Of a stretch of DNA of 64,000 nucleotides, positions 1 to 8,308 are shown one piece after another (the stretch's first letter is position 1; each line of letters starts with the position of its first letter). Under the pieces are notes generated by a model. The model saw only the letters and a list, made by a program, of their open reading frames with translations, did not search any database and had not been told where the DNA came from. The position numbers and the translations under genes are program-made. This DNA is from an uncultured Alcaligenaceae bacterium. GTDB lineage: Bacteria; Pseudomonadota; Gammaproteobacteria; Burkholderiales; Burkholderiaceae_B. Where the stretch lies: the NCBI GenBank assembly GCA_937995985.1, contig CALKIR010000056.1, positions 13,634 through 77,633 of the forward strand. The letters run 5' to 3'.

Positions 1-493
1 CAAACCGTGCGCTATAAATACGATCTTGGCTGACTACTAATACTCCTAAGCCGTGAGTATCTGTGTGGGTGGCCAGACGCACAGCTTGAAATAAGTTCAT
101 GGGACCGTCAGCACTCAGGGCACTGCCCGGGCGCATGGCGCCGACTACGATCACGGGCTTGCTGCTTTTGATGCACAGGTGTAAGAGTAATGCGGTTTCT
201 TCTAAGGTGTCTGTGCCGTGTGTGACCACCACGCCATCAATAGAGGGATGAGCCAGTAGTTGATTGACTTTGAGCACAATGGCCACTTGCTGTGCACTGC
301 TGATGGTGCTGCTATCGATTTGGAAGAGGTTATGGCATTCAATTTGGGCCAATTGTTTTAACTCTGGAATCGCATCCAATAGGGCCTGCCCATCTTGTGC
401 GATCGCATAATTAGCAGTTGCGGTGTGATCGGCAGCAGTTCCAGCGATGGTGCCCCCAGTGCTTAAGAGAGCAATGCGTGAGAGTTGATTCAT
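1..493 (-). CDS. L-asparaginase, N-terminal part (cut by window edge)
   Basis: Hydrolyses L-asparagine to aspartate and ammonia. The first 164 codons are visible; the gene runs off the left edge. The first catalytic threonine lies in TGGTIAG at residues 12-18 and the second in HGTDT at 92-96, followed by the conserved stretch MRPGSALSADGPMN. These are the two signatures of the bacterial asparaginase family. There is no signal peptide, so the enzyme is probably cytoplasmic. It is the last visible gene of a minus-strand run that begins with the ABC transporter ATPase; the gap to the upstream permease is only 16 bases. This suggests that the imported amino acid is asparagine or a related compound (inference). 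Confidence 0.9.
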   Translation of the reverse strand, partial: MNQLSRIALLSTGGTIAGTAADHTATANYAIAQDGQALLDAIPELKQLAQIECHNLFQIDSSTISSAQQVAIVLKVNQLLAHPSIDGVVVTHGTDTLEETALLLHLCIKSSKPVIVVGAMRPGSALSADGPMNLFQAVRLATHTDTHGLGVLVVSQDRIYSARF

Positions 494-509
494 GGCAAGT
501 ACCTCAATG

Positions 510-1205
510 TTATTTAGTGCCAGAGCGTATGCCTAAGGCTTTTTCTAAGAGTTGAAGGAGAAGAAGTAAACTAAAATTAATAATGAGGTACAGCAGCCCA
601 GCCACAACAAAGGTCTCAATGATGGCATAGTTTTGACTCATAACGCGGCGCGCCTGTCCCGTGATGTCTAGTACAGCAATAGTAGAGGCCAAGCTGGTGC
701 CCTTAATGGCAATGACAATTTCATTGCTGTAGGCAGGTAAGGCTTGGCGTAAGGCGAGGGGAAAGATGACGCGGCTAAAGCGTGTGACAGGGGACATGCC
801 AATGGCTTGGGCGGCCTCTATTTGGCCGCGGGGAATAGACTGTAAGCCCCCTCTAAAGACTTCACTGATGTAGGCGCCGCTATTGAGTGCAATGGCCAAG
901 ATGGCACAGCGTGAGCCATCACTAAATAGCCACCACAGGCTGGGGCTCTGGCGCACACTGTCTAGAGTTCCAATGCCATAGTAGAGTATAAATAGTTGGA
1001 CTAAGAGAGGAGTGCCTCGAAATAGGGTGCTGTACCCTAAGGCCAGGCGGGCAAAGATAGGGTGTTTGGAAACACGCATCAAGGCCAAGCCAACTCCAAT
1101 TAATAGGGACCAAAAGATACTGTATAGGCCGATTGAGAGGGTGATGCTTAGACCTTTGAATAAAGTTTCAATAGTATATTGGAATTGCTCGTAGGAAAAA
1201 ATCAT
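510..1205 (-). CDS. Amino-acid ABC transporter permease (second, HisM-like)
   Basis: Inner-membrane channel subunit of a polar amino-acid importer, 231 residues with about five hydrophobic segments. The ATPase-docking EAA loop reads QIEAAQAIGMSPVTRF and continues with the usual FPLALRQALPAY. The reading frame is open further upstream to a TTG at 1325, but ATG at 1205 gives the normal family N-terminus (MIFSYEQF) and leaves a 20-base gap to the previous permease. It is a paralogue of the gene just upstream; the two should form a heterodimer. It is expressed with the receptor and ATPase upstream and the asparaginase downstream. Confidence 0.88.
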   Translation of the reverse strand: MIFSYEQFQYTIETLFKGLSITLSIGLYSIFWSLLIGVGLALMRVSKHPIFARLALGYSTLFRGTPLLVQLFILYYGIGTLDSVRQSPSLWWLFSDGSRCAILAIALNSGAYISEVFRGGLQSIPRGQIEAAQAIGMSPVTRFSRVIFPLALRQALPAYSNEIVIAIKGTSLASTIAVLDITGQARRVMSQNYAIIETFVVAGLLYLIINFSLLLLLQLLEKALGIRSGTK

Positions 1206-1225
1206 GGCAACAGGGGCGGCAGATA

Positions 1226-1939
1226 TTAATGGGCGGTGCGCAGACCGTGGCCAGCATAGCGTTCGGCAAGTGAAAATACTGCTTGGCTGCCAACACCAAT
1301 GGCAAAAAACAAGGCCCCAGCACAAATATAAAACAAGAGGGGATCGCGTGTTGCCGCAGCGCCAAGTTGCGCTGCGCGCATGATTTCTACCAAGCCTACC
1401 AAGGAAATCAAGGCAGTATCTTTGAGGGCTGTTTGCCAGACATTATTTGAGCCGGGCAAGGCATACCAAAATAGTTGGGGCAGGGTGATGCGATGAAAGC
1501 GTTGCCAGCGAGACATACCAATGGCTTGAGCTGCTTCTATTTGTCCTTTTGGGATGGCTAAAAAAGCGCCTCGGTATACTTCTACACTATAGGATCCGGC
1601 AATAACACCAATGGCTAAAATCCCGACCAGGGCAGGAAACCAGCGGTTAAATAGCTCGTCTATATCTAACCAATAAGCCAGATCAGTGGCTCCATGTACG
1701 GAACCAAAAAAAATGAGATAAATAATAAGCAGCTCAGGAATGCTGCGGGTTACAGTGGTATAGAGGCGTACTAGCCAGCCTAGGGGACGTGGTCCGTATA
1801 GGCGGATACTGGCACCGGCAATGCCGATTAGGGTGCCAAGTGCCATTCCAAAAATAGAAATAAATAGGGTCATGGAGGCCCCTTTTAGGAGCATCCAACC
1901 CCATCCTTCAAATAATATGGAAAGTATCCGCTCAAACAT
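1226..1939 (-). CDS. Amino-acid ABC transporter permease (first, HisQ-like)
   Basis: First of two integral membrane subunits of the importer, 237 residues. The EAA loop (QIEAAQAIGMSRWQRF) and the preceding VEVYRGAFLAIPKG are typical of the His/Arg/Lys/Glu (HAAT) permease family. The ATG at 1939 lies 26 bases downstream of the receptor gene's stop, as expected for one transcript. The pair of dissimilar permeases resembles the HisQ/HisM arrangement rather than a homodimeric type. The substrate cannot be read from the permease. Confidence 0.88.
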   Translation of the reverse strand: MFERILSILFEGWGWMLLKGASMTLFISIFGMALGTLIGIAGASIRLYGPRPLGWLVRLYTTVTRSIPELLIIYLIFFGSVHGATDLAYWLDIDELFNRWFPALVGILAIGVIAGSYSVEVYRGAFLAIPKGQIEAAQAIGMSRWQRFHRITLPQLFWYALPGSNNVWQTALKDTALISLVGLVEIMRAAQLGAAATRDPLLFYICAGALFFAIGVGSQAVFSLAERYAGHGLRTAH

Positions 1940-1965
1940 GATGGTGTGTCGTTGAATGAATGCTG

Positions 1966-2778
1966 TTAATTGTCCTCACATACCTCGTAGTTAGAGATAT
2001 CAATTTGGAACCATTTTTCACTGGCTTCTTTGATGGTGCCGTTTTCAATGAGGGTGCAGAGGGCGGCATCAACTTGTTCCTTAAATTCGTCGTTATCAGG
2101 GTGAATGCCCACTGCAATCCCATAGCCGAGTGTTTCTGGATCAGAAGAGCCCTTGATGATGTACTGGGTTAGGGCAAACTCGGGATTATTCATTTTGTTG
2201 TAAAACTGTTGCTGGGAGGTTAAATCTGCAAAGGTGCCGTCTAAGCGACCGGCATCTAGATCAATTTGCATTTGATCGAGGGTTTCATAGTCTTTGACAG
2301 TGACCTCTGGGGCCATCTTGGTCAGATAGGCTCCGTGCGTGGTTCCTCCTTGGACGCCAATAGTTTTGCCCGTGAGGCCAGCAAAAATAGTATCACTATC
2401 AGTGGCTTCGATCAGTGCGCTGTTAGCAGGAAGGATAAAGATGGCGTCCTCTACGGCATAAGGAATGCTAAAGTTGACGCGTTTGGCCCGTTCGGGCGTA
2501 TAAGACATCCCAGAAATGATCAGGTCAAAGCGTTTGGCATTGAGGGAGGGAATGAGGCTGTCAAAGGCTTGCACCACAAAACGGCACTCAGCGCCTAGTT
2601 CATCACAGAGTGCAGCAGCTACATCCGCATCAAAGCCAGTGACATTGCCTGAAGCATCTACCATACTCCATGGGGGATAGCCGCCTTCGGTGCCAATTTT
2701 GTACGAGGGAGCAGCCAAAACAGCGCTGCTGAGTAAGGTCGCAGCAGTGCCTAATAATAGTTGTCGAAAAGATTTCAT
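1966..2778 (-). CDS. Periplasmic amino-acid-binding protein of ABC importer
   Basis: Solute receptor of family 3 (HisJ/ArgT/GlnH type), 270 residues. A signal peptide of about 22 residues ends at AVLAAPSY. The mature start IGTEGGYPPWS, then VTGFDADVAAALCDELG and the hinge segment FDLIISGMSYTPERAKRVNFS, are signatures of lysine/arginine/ornithine/histidine binders. Four cysteines are present in the mature protein (in ALCDELGAEC, in ALCTL and in the C-terminal VCEDN), which would allow disulfides in the periplasm. It lies between the ATPase gene and the permeases. The asparaginase in the same run hints at asparagine as ligand, but the sequence most resembles basic amino-acid receptors, so the ligand is open. 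Confidence 0.9.
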   Translation of the reverse strand: MKSFRQLLLGTAATLLSSAVLAAPSYKIGTEGGYPPWSMVDASGNVTGFDADVAAALCDELGAECRFVVQAFDSLIPSLNAKRFDLIISGMSYTPERAKRVNFSIPYAVEDAIFILPANSALIEATDSDTIFAGLTGKTIGVQGGTTHGAYLTKMAPEVTVKDYETLDQMQIDLDAGRLDGTFADLTSQQQFYNKMNNPEFALTQYIIKGSSDPETLGYGIAVGIHPDNDEFKEQVDAALCTLIENGTIKEASEKWFQIDISNYEVCEDN

Positions 2779-2843
2779 TGTTTCAAGTCTCCTAAAAAAT
2801 GTTTTGCGGGGGCTGGATGCGCCGAATAAAACACAAAGTTGAG

Positions 2844-3629
2844 TTATTGCAGTGGTTGTAAAAACTGTTTGAGACGTTCTGTTTGGGGGTGATCAAATAG
2901 CTGATGTGAGGGGCCAGCCTCGGCACACAGACCGTTATGCATGAAAATAGTATGGTTGGAAACCTCACGGGCAAATTTCATTTCATGAGTGACTAAAATC
3001 ATGGTGCGACCTTCTTCGGCCAAGGCGCGAATGACGCGTAAGACCTCACCAACCATTTCAGGGTCTAGGGCAGAGGTAGGCTCATCAAAGAGTAATACCT
3101 CTGGGTTCATAGCGAGAGCACGGGCAATTGCCACCCGTTGTTGTTGACCGCCCGAGAGCTCGGAGGGATAGGCATGGGCTTTTTCCGCTAAACCAACCTT
3201 ATTTAATAGTTCTAAGGCTTGTTGTTGAGCTTCGGTACGAGATTTTCGGAGTACGTGAATGGGTCCTTCGGTGACATTTTGTAGTGCCGTGCGGTGAGAC
3301 CATAGGTTAAAGTTTTGAAATACCATGCCGAGGCGACATCGGACTTTTTCTAATAGGCGCGGATCACGTGTGACGGGCGTGCCATTGCGTTGAATACGGG
3401 TGCGCAACACATCAGTGCCGATGTGAATTTCCCCTTTGTCGGGGACGACCAGGTGATTGATGCAGCGTAGCAAAGTGCTTTTGCCTGATCCGGAAGCACC
3501 AATAATGCATAGCACCTCACCTTTTCGTGCGGTAAAGGAGATCCCCTTTAGCACTTGATGGGTGCCAAATGATTTGTGAATATTTTTTACCTGTACGGCA
3601 TAATCGGAGGGTACAGCAGAAGCGTTCAC
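2844..3629 (-). CDS. Amino-acid ABC transporter ATP-binding protein
   Basis: Cytoplasmic ATPase that powers the importer, 261 residues. All nucleotide-binding motifs are present in order: Walker [10 protein letters not shown] (about 44-52), Q-loop MVFQNFNLW, signature LSGGQQQR, Walker [14 protein letters not shown] and switch histidine LVTHE. This composition is typical of HisP/GlnQ-type ATPases. The start used is GTG at 3629; no ATG is available in frame nearby and no clear Shine-Dalgarno precedes it, so the start is uncertain by a few codons. It is the promoter-proximal gene of the transporter run, and its upstream region carries two perfect inverted repeats. Confidence 0.9.
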   Translation of the reverse strand: MNASAVPSDYAVQVKNIHKSFGTHQVLKGISFTARKGEVLCIIGASGSGKSTLLRCINHLVVPDKGEIHIGTDVLRTRIQRNGTPVTRDPRLLEKVRCRLGMVFQNFNLWSHRTALQNVTEGPIHVLRKSRTEAQQQALELLNKVGLAEKAHAYPSELSGGQQQRVAIARALAMNPEVLLFDEPTSALDPEMVGEVLRVIRALAEEGRTMILVTHEMKFAREVSNHTIFMHNGLCAEAGPSHQLFDHPQTERLKQFLQPLQ

Positions 3630-3665
3630 GGCGGAAAAGGGCCCAAACAGTTAAAAAGCGAATTT

Positions 3666-3671
3666 ATCATA
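3666..3671 (-). promoter_or_regulatory. Possible -10 element of the ABC transporter operon
   Basis: TATGAT on the minus strand, five of six matches to TATAAT, about 37 bases before the GTG start of the ATPase gene. No good -35 hexamer sits 16-18 bases upstream, which is common for activator-dependent promoters. The 17-base inverted repeat at 3671-3687 directly adjoins it. Confidence 0.35.
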
Positions 3672-3687
3672 CGCAGTTTGACTGCGT
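3671..3687. repeat. Perfect inverted repeat, candidate operator (ABC operon)
   Basis: ACGCAGT-TTG-ACTGCGT: seven-base arms around three bases. It touches the candidate -10 and would lie in the promoter spacer, where bound protein would block RNA polymerase. The position and symmetry are seen; the operator role is inferred. Confidence 0.45.
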
Positions 3688-3710
3688 GTTGCGATTCATG
3701 CAGTGGCTGA

Positions 3711-3727
3711 TTGTACACTGTGTACAA
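3711..3727. repeat. Perfect 17-base palindrome, candidate regulator site
   Basis: TTGTACAC-T-GTGTACAA, eight-base arms around one base, about 40 bases upstream of the candidate -10. No T-run follows it on either strand, so a terminator is unlikely. The form suits a dimeric helix-turn-helix regulator, of which none is encoded nearby. Confidence 0.5.
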
Positions 3728-3741
3728 CGCACGTGGCTATT

Positions 3742-3760
3742 AGGGGGCTGTGCGCCCCCC
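3742..3760 (-). terminator. GC-rich hairpin after gdhA (weak terminator candidate)
   Basis: GGGGGC and GCCCCC arms with a five-base loop, about 23 bases past the glutamate dehydrogenase stop codon. No T-run follows on the minus strand, so intrinsic termination is doubtful; it may stabilise the mRNA end instead. Confidence 0.3.
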
Positions 3761-3782
3761 TTAGTAGTGTTGTGTGCATGCG

Positions 3783-5075
3783 TTAGGGAAATAGACCGCG
3801 CAGCGCTTGGACTTCCAAGATGCGACGGCAGGCACAGATATAGGCAGCGGTTCGCATGCTAACCTGCTGCTCTTTAGCAATGGTAGAAATGGCATGGTAA
3901 GCAGCGCATAGCTGATGCTCTAGGCGTTCATAAATGGTGGGCTCATCCCAGAAATAATGACTTTGGTTTTGAACCCACTCAAAATAGCTCACGGTCACGC
4001 CTCCTGCATTAGCCAATACATCAGGCACAATGAAAACACCCTTGTCGGTAAGGATGTCATCAGCAGCAGGGGTAGTGGGCCCATTTGCTCCTTCGACTAG
4101 GATCTTGGTTTGAATGCGTGGGGCATTATGCTGATTAATTTGGTCTTCAAGAGCAGCAGGGATGAGTATGTCGCTGCTTATATCCCAGAATTGTTCAGTA
4201 GGAATCTGTTTGTCCTCACTATAGCCTGCTAATCCGCGGTGGGGATGAGCAGCGCAGTGGGCGCGTAAGGCGGGAATATCTAGACCATTCTCATCGTATA
4301 AAGTCGTGCTAAAGTCTTGCACGGCAATGACTTTGGCTCCCGCTGCATGGAAGCATTCAGCGGCGATGCCCCCAACATTGCCAAAGCCTTGGATGCTCAC
4401 CCGAGCTCCTTTTAAATCTAGGCCGCATTCTCGAGCAGCCTCACGGGCAGTAATAAATACTCCTCGCCCGGTTGATTGTTCACGCCCCAAGCTGCCCCCT
4501 AAGATGATGGGTTTGCCCGTGACCACTCCCTGATCATGAGAGCTGTTGAGGGCGGCATAGGTGTCCATCATCCAGGCCATGATGCGACCATTGGTGTTGA
4601 CATCAGGGGCCGGAATATCGTGATCGGGGCCAATAATGGGGCGTACTTCAGCAGTATAGCGGCGGGTAACGCGCTCAAGCTCACGCGCTGAATAGTGTTT
4701 GGGATCAATACGCACCCCCCCTTTGGCTCCACCAAAAGGGACGCCTACCGCTGCACATTTAATGGACATCCAGGCAGATAGGGCCATGACCTCACTTAAA
4801 TGAACATCAGGATGAAAGCGTACCCCACCCTTGCCCGGGCCTAGCGCCACATTGTGCTGTACTCGGTAGCCCTCAAAATGGGCGATGTCACCGTTATCTA
4901 GCTCAACGGGAATATCGACAATGAGGATGCGCTTGGGGCGCTTGAGGGTATCGACCCACTTGGATAGATCGCCTAAGTATGGGGCGACCCTATCAACTTG
5001 TTCTAAAAAAATACCCCAAGGGCCAACGTCCTTGCTATTGAGATAGGACGGCAGTGAGTGTTTGGATTGTTCCAT
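3783..5075 (-). CDS. gdhA: Glutamate dehydrogenase (Glu/Leu/Phe/Val family)
   Basis: Interconverts glutamate with 2-oxoglutarate plus ammonia using NAD(P). It has 430 residues, the usual length for hexameric bacterial enzymes. The substrate-binding and catalytic part shows [13 protein letters not shown] and [10 protein letters not shown], which contain the two key lysines, followed by PAPDVNT. The nucleotide-binding half begins near [16 protein letters not shown] at 5075 is supported by family length. The gene stands alone on the minus strand, divergent from yggS and upstream of an amino-acid importer with asparaginase, so it sits in a nitrogen-metabolism neighbourhood. Which cofactor is used cannot be decided here. 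Confidence 0.93.
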   Translation of the reverse strand: MEQSKHSLPSYLNSKDVGPWGIFLEQVDRVAPYLGDLSKWVDTLKRPKRILIVDIPVELDNGDIAHFEGYRVQHNVALGPGKGGVRFHPDVHLSEVMALSAWMSIKCAAVGVPFGGAKGGVRIDPKHYSARELERVTRRYTAEVRPIIGPDHDIPAPDVNTNGRIMAWMMDTYAALNSSHDQGVVTGKPIILGGSLGREQSTGRGVFITAREAARECGLDLKGARVSIQGFGNVGGIAAECFHAAGAKVIAVQDFSTTLYDENGLDIPALRAHCAAHPHRGLAGYSEDKQIPTEQFWDISSDILIPAALEDQINQHNAPRIQTKILVEGANGPTTPAADDILTDKGVFIVPDVLANAGGVTVSYFEWVQNQSHYFWDEPTIYERLEHQLCAAYHAISTIAKEQQVSMRTAAYICACRRILEVQALRGLFP

Positions 5076-5291
5076 TGTTATTCCTCATAGCTAAAAGCCG
5101 AGGCACAGAAAGCAAAAAATCTTTGAACTTGTGCAGTCGGCACTGTGTCAATATACCGTTACTCGGCAAATTTTGTCATCTTTTAAGACTGTAAAAGCAT
5201 ATAAAAAGCATTTTTTTGGCGTCTGAAGCCATTTTTTTCTAAGATGTGTAAAGAAAAATCATATGAAATCACTTTAATAGTCAGGTAATTT

Positions 5292-5984
5292 ATGACAGAC
5301 ACAACCATGGAGCAACGACTGGCTCAGGTCCAAGAGCGTATCAAACAAAGTTGTCAGGCAGTAGGCCGTAACCCAGATGAGGTACAGATATTGCCAGTAA
5401 GTAAAACCTTTGCTGATGAACTAATTGCGCAGGCACAAAGGTTAGGTTTGCGACGTTTTGGTGAAAATCGTGTGCAAGATTTACGTGCCCGCTTTGAGGC
5501 ATTTGGCCCGTCTGAATTGCACTGGGTGATGATTGGTCATACCCAAACAAATAAGGCCCGTGATATTGCTCGTTATGCACATGAGCTGCAGTCATTGGAT
5601 CGCTTATCCTTGGCAGAGGCACTTGAGCGGCGTCTACAGCGCGAAGGGCGGGCTTTGGATGTGCTAATACAGATCAAAACAGCTCGTGAAGAGAGCAAAT
5701 TCGGGCTTGATCCGAAAGATTTACCAGATTTTTTACAACAGTTGAAAGGTTTTTCTACTCTGCGTGTCCGCGGGCTGATGACAATGGCTACTCAAACTAC
5801 TGATCAAGAGGAAATTAGGCGATGTTTTGCAGTGGCGCGCCAATGGCGCGATAGGATGCAAGAGGCAGGCTATGAAGAGGTGCAGCGCTTATCGATGGGC
5901 ATGAGTGGGGATTTTGAATTGGCTATTGCCGAAGGAGCGACTGAAATACGGTTAGGGTCTGCTATTTTTGGGCCGCGGGCGTAG
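5292..5984 (+). CDS. yggS: PLP homeostasis protein YggS/PLPBP
   Basis: Pyridoxal-phosphate-binding protein of alanine-racemase fold without known enzyme activity; family members control intracellular vitamin B6 and amino-acid balance. It has 230 residues, standard length. The PLP lysine is in ILPVSKTF near residue 38; other conserved parts are FGENRVQD, HWVMIGHTQTNKA and the phosphate-binding LSMGMSGDFELAI with TEIRLGSAIFG at the end. The ATG at 5292 is divergent from gdhA with a 216-base AT-rich gap. Confidence 0.94.
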   Translation: MTDTTMEQRLAQVQERIKQSCQAVGRNPDEVQILPVSKTFADELIAQAQRLGLRRFGENRVQDLRARFEAFGPSELHWVMIGHTQTNKARDIARYAHELQSLDRLSLAEALERRLQREGRALDVLIQIKTAREESKFGLDPKDLPDFLQQLKGFSTLRVRGLMTMATQTTDQEEIRRCFAVARQWRDRMQEAGYEEVQRLSMGMSGDFELAIAEGATEIRLGSAIFGPRA

Positions 5985-6019
5985 TGTGACTGGAGCCCTC
6001 GGTCAGGGCAAGGGCGACC

Positions 6020-6484
6020 TTAGGTATTTGGGGTACAGGCCAAGGCGATGTGAGCAAAGGCAATTTCAAGCTCACGTTGGCCCGCATGAAAAATAATGGG
6101 GCGGCCCCGTTGAGGGAAGCAAATCAGACGCTTAGAAAAAAGAAGGGGGACAAATTTAACCATGCGAATTTCTGTCCAAGCAATGTGCCGTTTCATAATC
6201 CAGTCTTGTTCAATGCCCTGTTCAGTAATGGTGGTATGACCCACCCACATGTAGTAAGCGATGATGCCGAGACCCAGCAGGCAGGCCATAACACTAATGG
6301 TAAGAGGGCTATGCAGGGTGGGATCGAGAGCAGTATAAATAGCCTCTGCTCGCCACCCGAGCCAGCCTATGAGTCCTCCTAATAGTGCCCATGCGAGCAA
6401 AGCAATGGCACGGGGCCACGACCGCCCCTTAAGGGGTAGGGGGCCAAGGGTATCTAATAGGCGTTGTTGAGTGAGTGGACTCAT
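6020..6484 (-). CDS. Small membrane protein with PH-like domain, unknown function
   Basis: 154 residues. The N-terminal half has two hydrophobic segments (about 27-45 and 62-83). The C-terminal half is soluble and resembles bacterial PH-like (bPH) domains: GHTTITEQGIEQDW, then IAWTEIRMVKFVP. I do not recognise a named family member and no function can be given. Its ATG overlaps the dprA stop by four bases (ATGA), so the two are translationally coupled. It could be a membrane accessory in the same transcript as dprA without a functional link. Confidence 0.75.
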   Translation of the reverse strand: MSPLTQQRLLDTLGPLPLKGRSWPRAIALLAWALLGGLIGWLGWRAEAIYTALDPTLHSPLTISVMACLLGLGIIAYYMWVGHTTITEQGIEQDWIMKRHIAWTEIRMVKFVPLLFSKRLICFPQRGRPIIFHAGQRELEIAFAHIALACTPNT

Positions 6485-7659
6485 TGTGTAGGTTCGTTAT
6501 GTGAGGGTAAATCGGAAGGGGGGCGCTGTTGATAGCGGCCACCAGGGAGGCGTTGAATATATCCTAGCAGTTCTAGCTCAGTCAGTTGCACGCTAAGGGT
6601 GTTGAAGTCTTTGGCTGCACTGAGTTGTAAGAGCTGGTCAAAGCTCATGGGCTCAAAGCCCATTTGCTGTAGGAGTGGGTATTCCTGCCAATGTGTGGGA
6701 AGGGGGTCAGGAAGCGAGGGGCCCTGAGTAGAGGGAGAGCTCGCGCGGGATGGGGAGGAGGTGTGCAGCTCATTGAGTATATCCGCTCCGGATTCAACCA
6801 GTTTGGCGCCTTGTTTAATTAGAGCATGGCAGCCGCGTGAAAGAGGAGAGTGGATGGAACCGGGGATGGCAAAGACCTCGCGCCCTAGTTCAGTGGCCAA
6901 TTTGGCGGTGATCAGCGAGCCACTGCGTTGAGCTGCCTCCACAATTAGTACTCCTTGGCTAAGGGCTGCCACAATACGGTTGCGCATGGGAAAGTGAAAG
7001 GTGCGAGCCCGTTGATGCAGACTAAATTCACTAAGGAGTAGACCTTGATCAGCGATTTGATGAGCGAGGTCGCGGTTTGCAGCGGGATATACAATATTCA
7101 TCCCTGTTGCCAAGACAGCGATGGTGCTGCCATGGGGCGAGGGGGCAGATAGGGCGCCGGTGTGCGCAGCGGTATCAATACCTGCAGCCAGGCCACTGCA
7201 AATGCACCACCCGCGGGCACTCAGAAAACGTGCAAATTCTTGGGCATTATGCATACCAGCTGCAGTAGCATTGCGAGCGCCTACAATGGCGATAGTTGGG
7301 CGCTGTAAGAGCTCTAAATTGCCTTTGGCATAGAGCAGGAGCGGGGGGGTATGCAAGTGATACAAGGCAGATGGATAGTTCGCGTCTGCAATGGTGATGA
7401 TGTGTTGATCGGGAGCTTGTGCCCATTGTAGGGTTTCTTCAATGAGTTGGGCGGTGGCCTCATCCGGCCCTTTTTTTAGGGTATGCGCCAGCTCCGTGCC
7501 GAGGTAACGACTCAGCTGTGTGAGGGAATGAGCCAAGATTTGTTGTGGCAGGCCCAATTCGGATAGCAGCATCAGGGCTTGAGCTGGGCCTAACTGCGGG
7601 GTCAGGGTTAATGTTAGCCAGGCACGAAGTTCGTCAGCAGATGCAGTTGCTTGTGTCAT
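6481..7659 (-). CDS. dprA: DNA-processing protein DprA
   Basis: Binds incoming single-stranded DNA and loads RecA during natural transformation. It has 392 residues: an N-terminal helical region, the central Rossmann-like DprA core (GARNATAAGMHNAQEFARF, CSGLAAGIDTAAH, then PMRNRIVAALSQGVLIVEAA) and a C-terminal winged-helix region (GFEPMSFDQLLQLS to LELLGYIQRLPGGRY). A proline- and serine-rich linker at about 310-325 joins the last two. It is divergent from def, an arrangement common near the def-fmt pair in proteobacteria. It suggests, but does not prove, transformability. Confidence 0.93.
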   Translation of the reverse strand: MTQATASADELRAWLTLTLTPQLGPAQALMLLSELGLPQQILAHSLTQLSRYLGTELAHTLKKGPDEATAQLIEETLQWAQAPDQHIITIADANYPSALYHLHTPPLLLYAKGNLELLQRPTIAIVGARNATAAGMHNAQEFARFLSARGWCICSGLAAGIDTAAHTGALSAPSPHGSTIAVLATGMNIVYPAANRDLAHQIADQGLLLSEFSLHQRARTFHFPMRNRIVAALSQGVLIVEAAQRSGSLITAKLATELGREVFAIPGSIHSPLSRGCHALIKQGAKLVESGADILNELHTSSPSRASSPSTQGPSLPDPLPTHWQEYPLLQQMGFEPMSFDQLLQLSAAKDFNTLSVQLTELELLGYIQRLPGGRYQQRPPSDLPSHNEPTQ

Positions 7660-7768
7660 AGTGTAATGAGAGGGGGAATTAATTTACAGGTATAATGAAA
7701 TGTTCCCTAAGCCTTTATCTTGTGCATAGTACAATATAAATGTTTCATTAGATTATTCATACAGCACT

Positions 7769-8305
7769 ATGGCATTATTACCCATCCTCAAATATCCTGA
7801 TCCCCGTTTGCACACGGTGGCTAAACCCGTAGAACAGGTTGATGATCGTATTCGTCAGCTGGTGGCAGATATGGCTGAGACCATGTACGCCGCACCAGGT
7901 ATTGGGTTGGCTGCAACACAGGTTGATGTGCATGAGCGGGTGGTTGTGATTGATCTGAGCGAAGAAAAAAATGATTTGCTCGTATTAATTAACCCTGAAA
8001 TATACTGGCGCAGCGAGGCGTGCGAGGTATTCGAAGAGGGTTGCTTGTCCGTTCCAGGCACTTATGAAAAGGTAGAGCGTGCTGCCGAGATCAAGGTGCG
8101 TGCTCTAAATGAGCAGGGGGAGCCTTTTGAGTTTCATGCTGATGGTTTATTGGCCGTGTGCGTGCAGCATGAGATTGATCACTTAGATGGCAAGGTATTC
8201 GTTGAGCATTTATCATTGCTAAAACAAAATCGTATCTTGACTCGGTTGCGAAAACAGCAGCGTGAAGCACGTCGTGCTGCAGAACAACAAAAATTGGTAG
8301 TGTAG
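7769..8305 (+). CDS. def: Peptide deformylase
   Basis: Removes the N-formyl group from nascent proteins. It has 178 residues. All three metal-site motifs are intact: GIGLAATQ (44-51), EGCLS (90-94, with metal ligand Cys92) and QHEIDHLDG (133-141, with ligand histidines 134 and 138 and catalytic Glu135). The stop codon is only three bases from the fmt start, so the two genes of formylation and deformylation form an operon. Confidence 0.96.
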   Translation: MALLPILKYPDPRLHTVAKPVEQVDDRIRQLVADMAETMYAAPGIGLAATQVDVHERVVVIDLSEEKNDLLVLINPEIYWRSEACEVFEEGCLSVPGTYEKVERAAEIKVRALNEQGEPFEFHADGLLAVCVQHEIDHLDGKVFVEHLSLLKQNRILTRLRKQQREARRAAEQQKLVV

Positions 8306-8308
8306 CGT

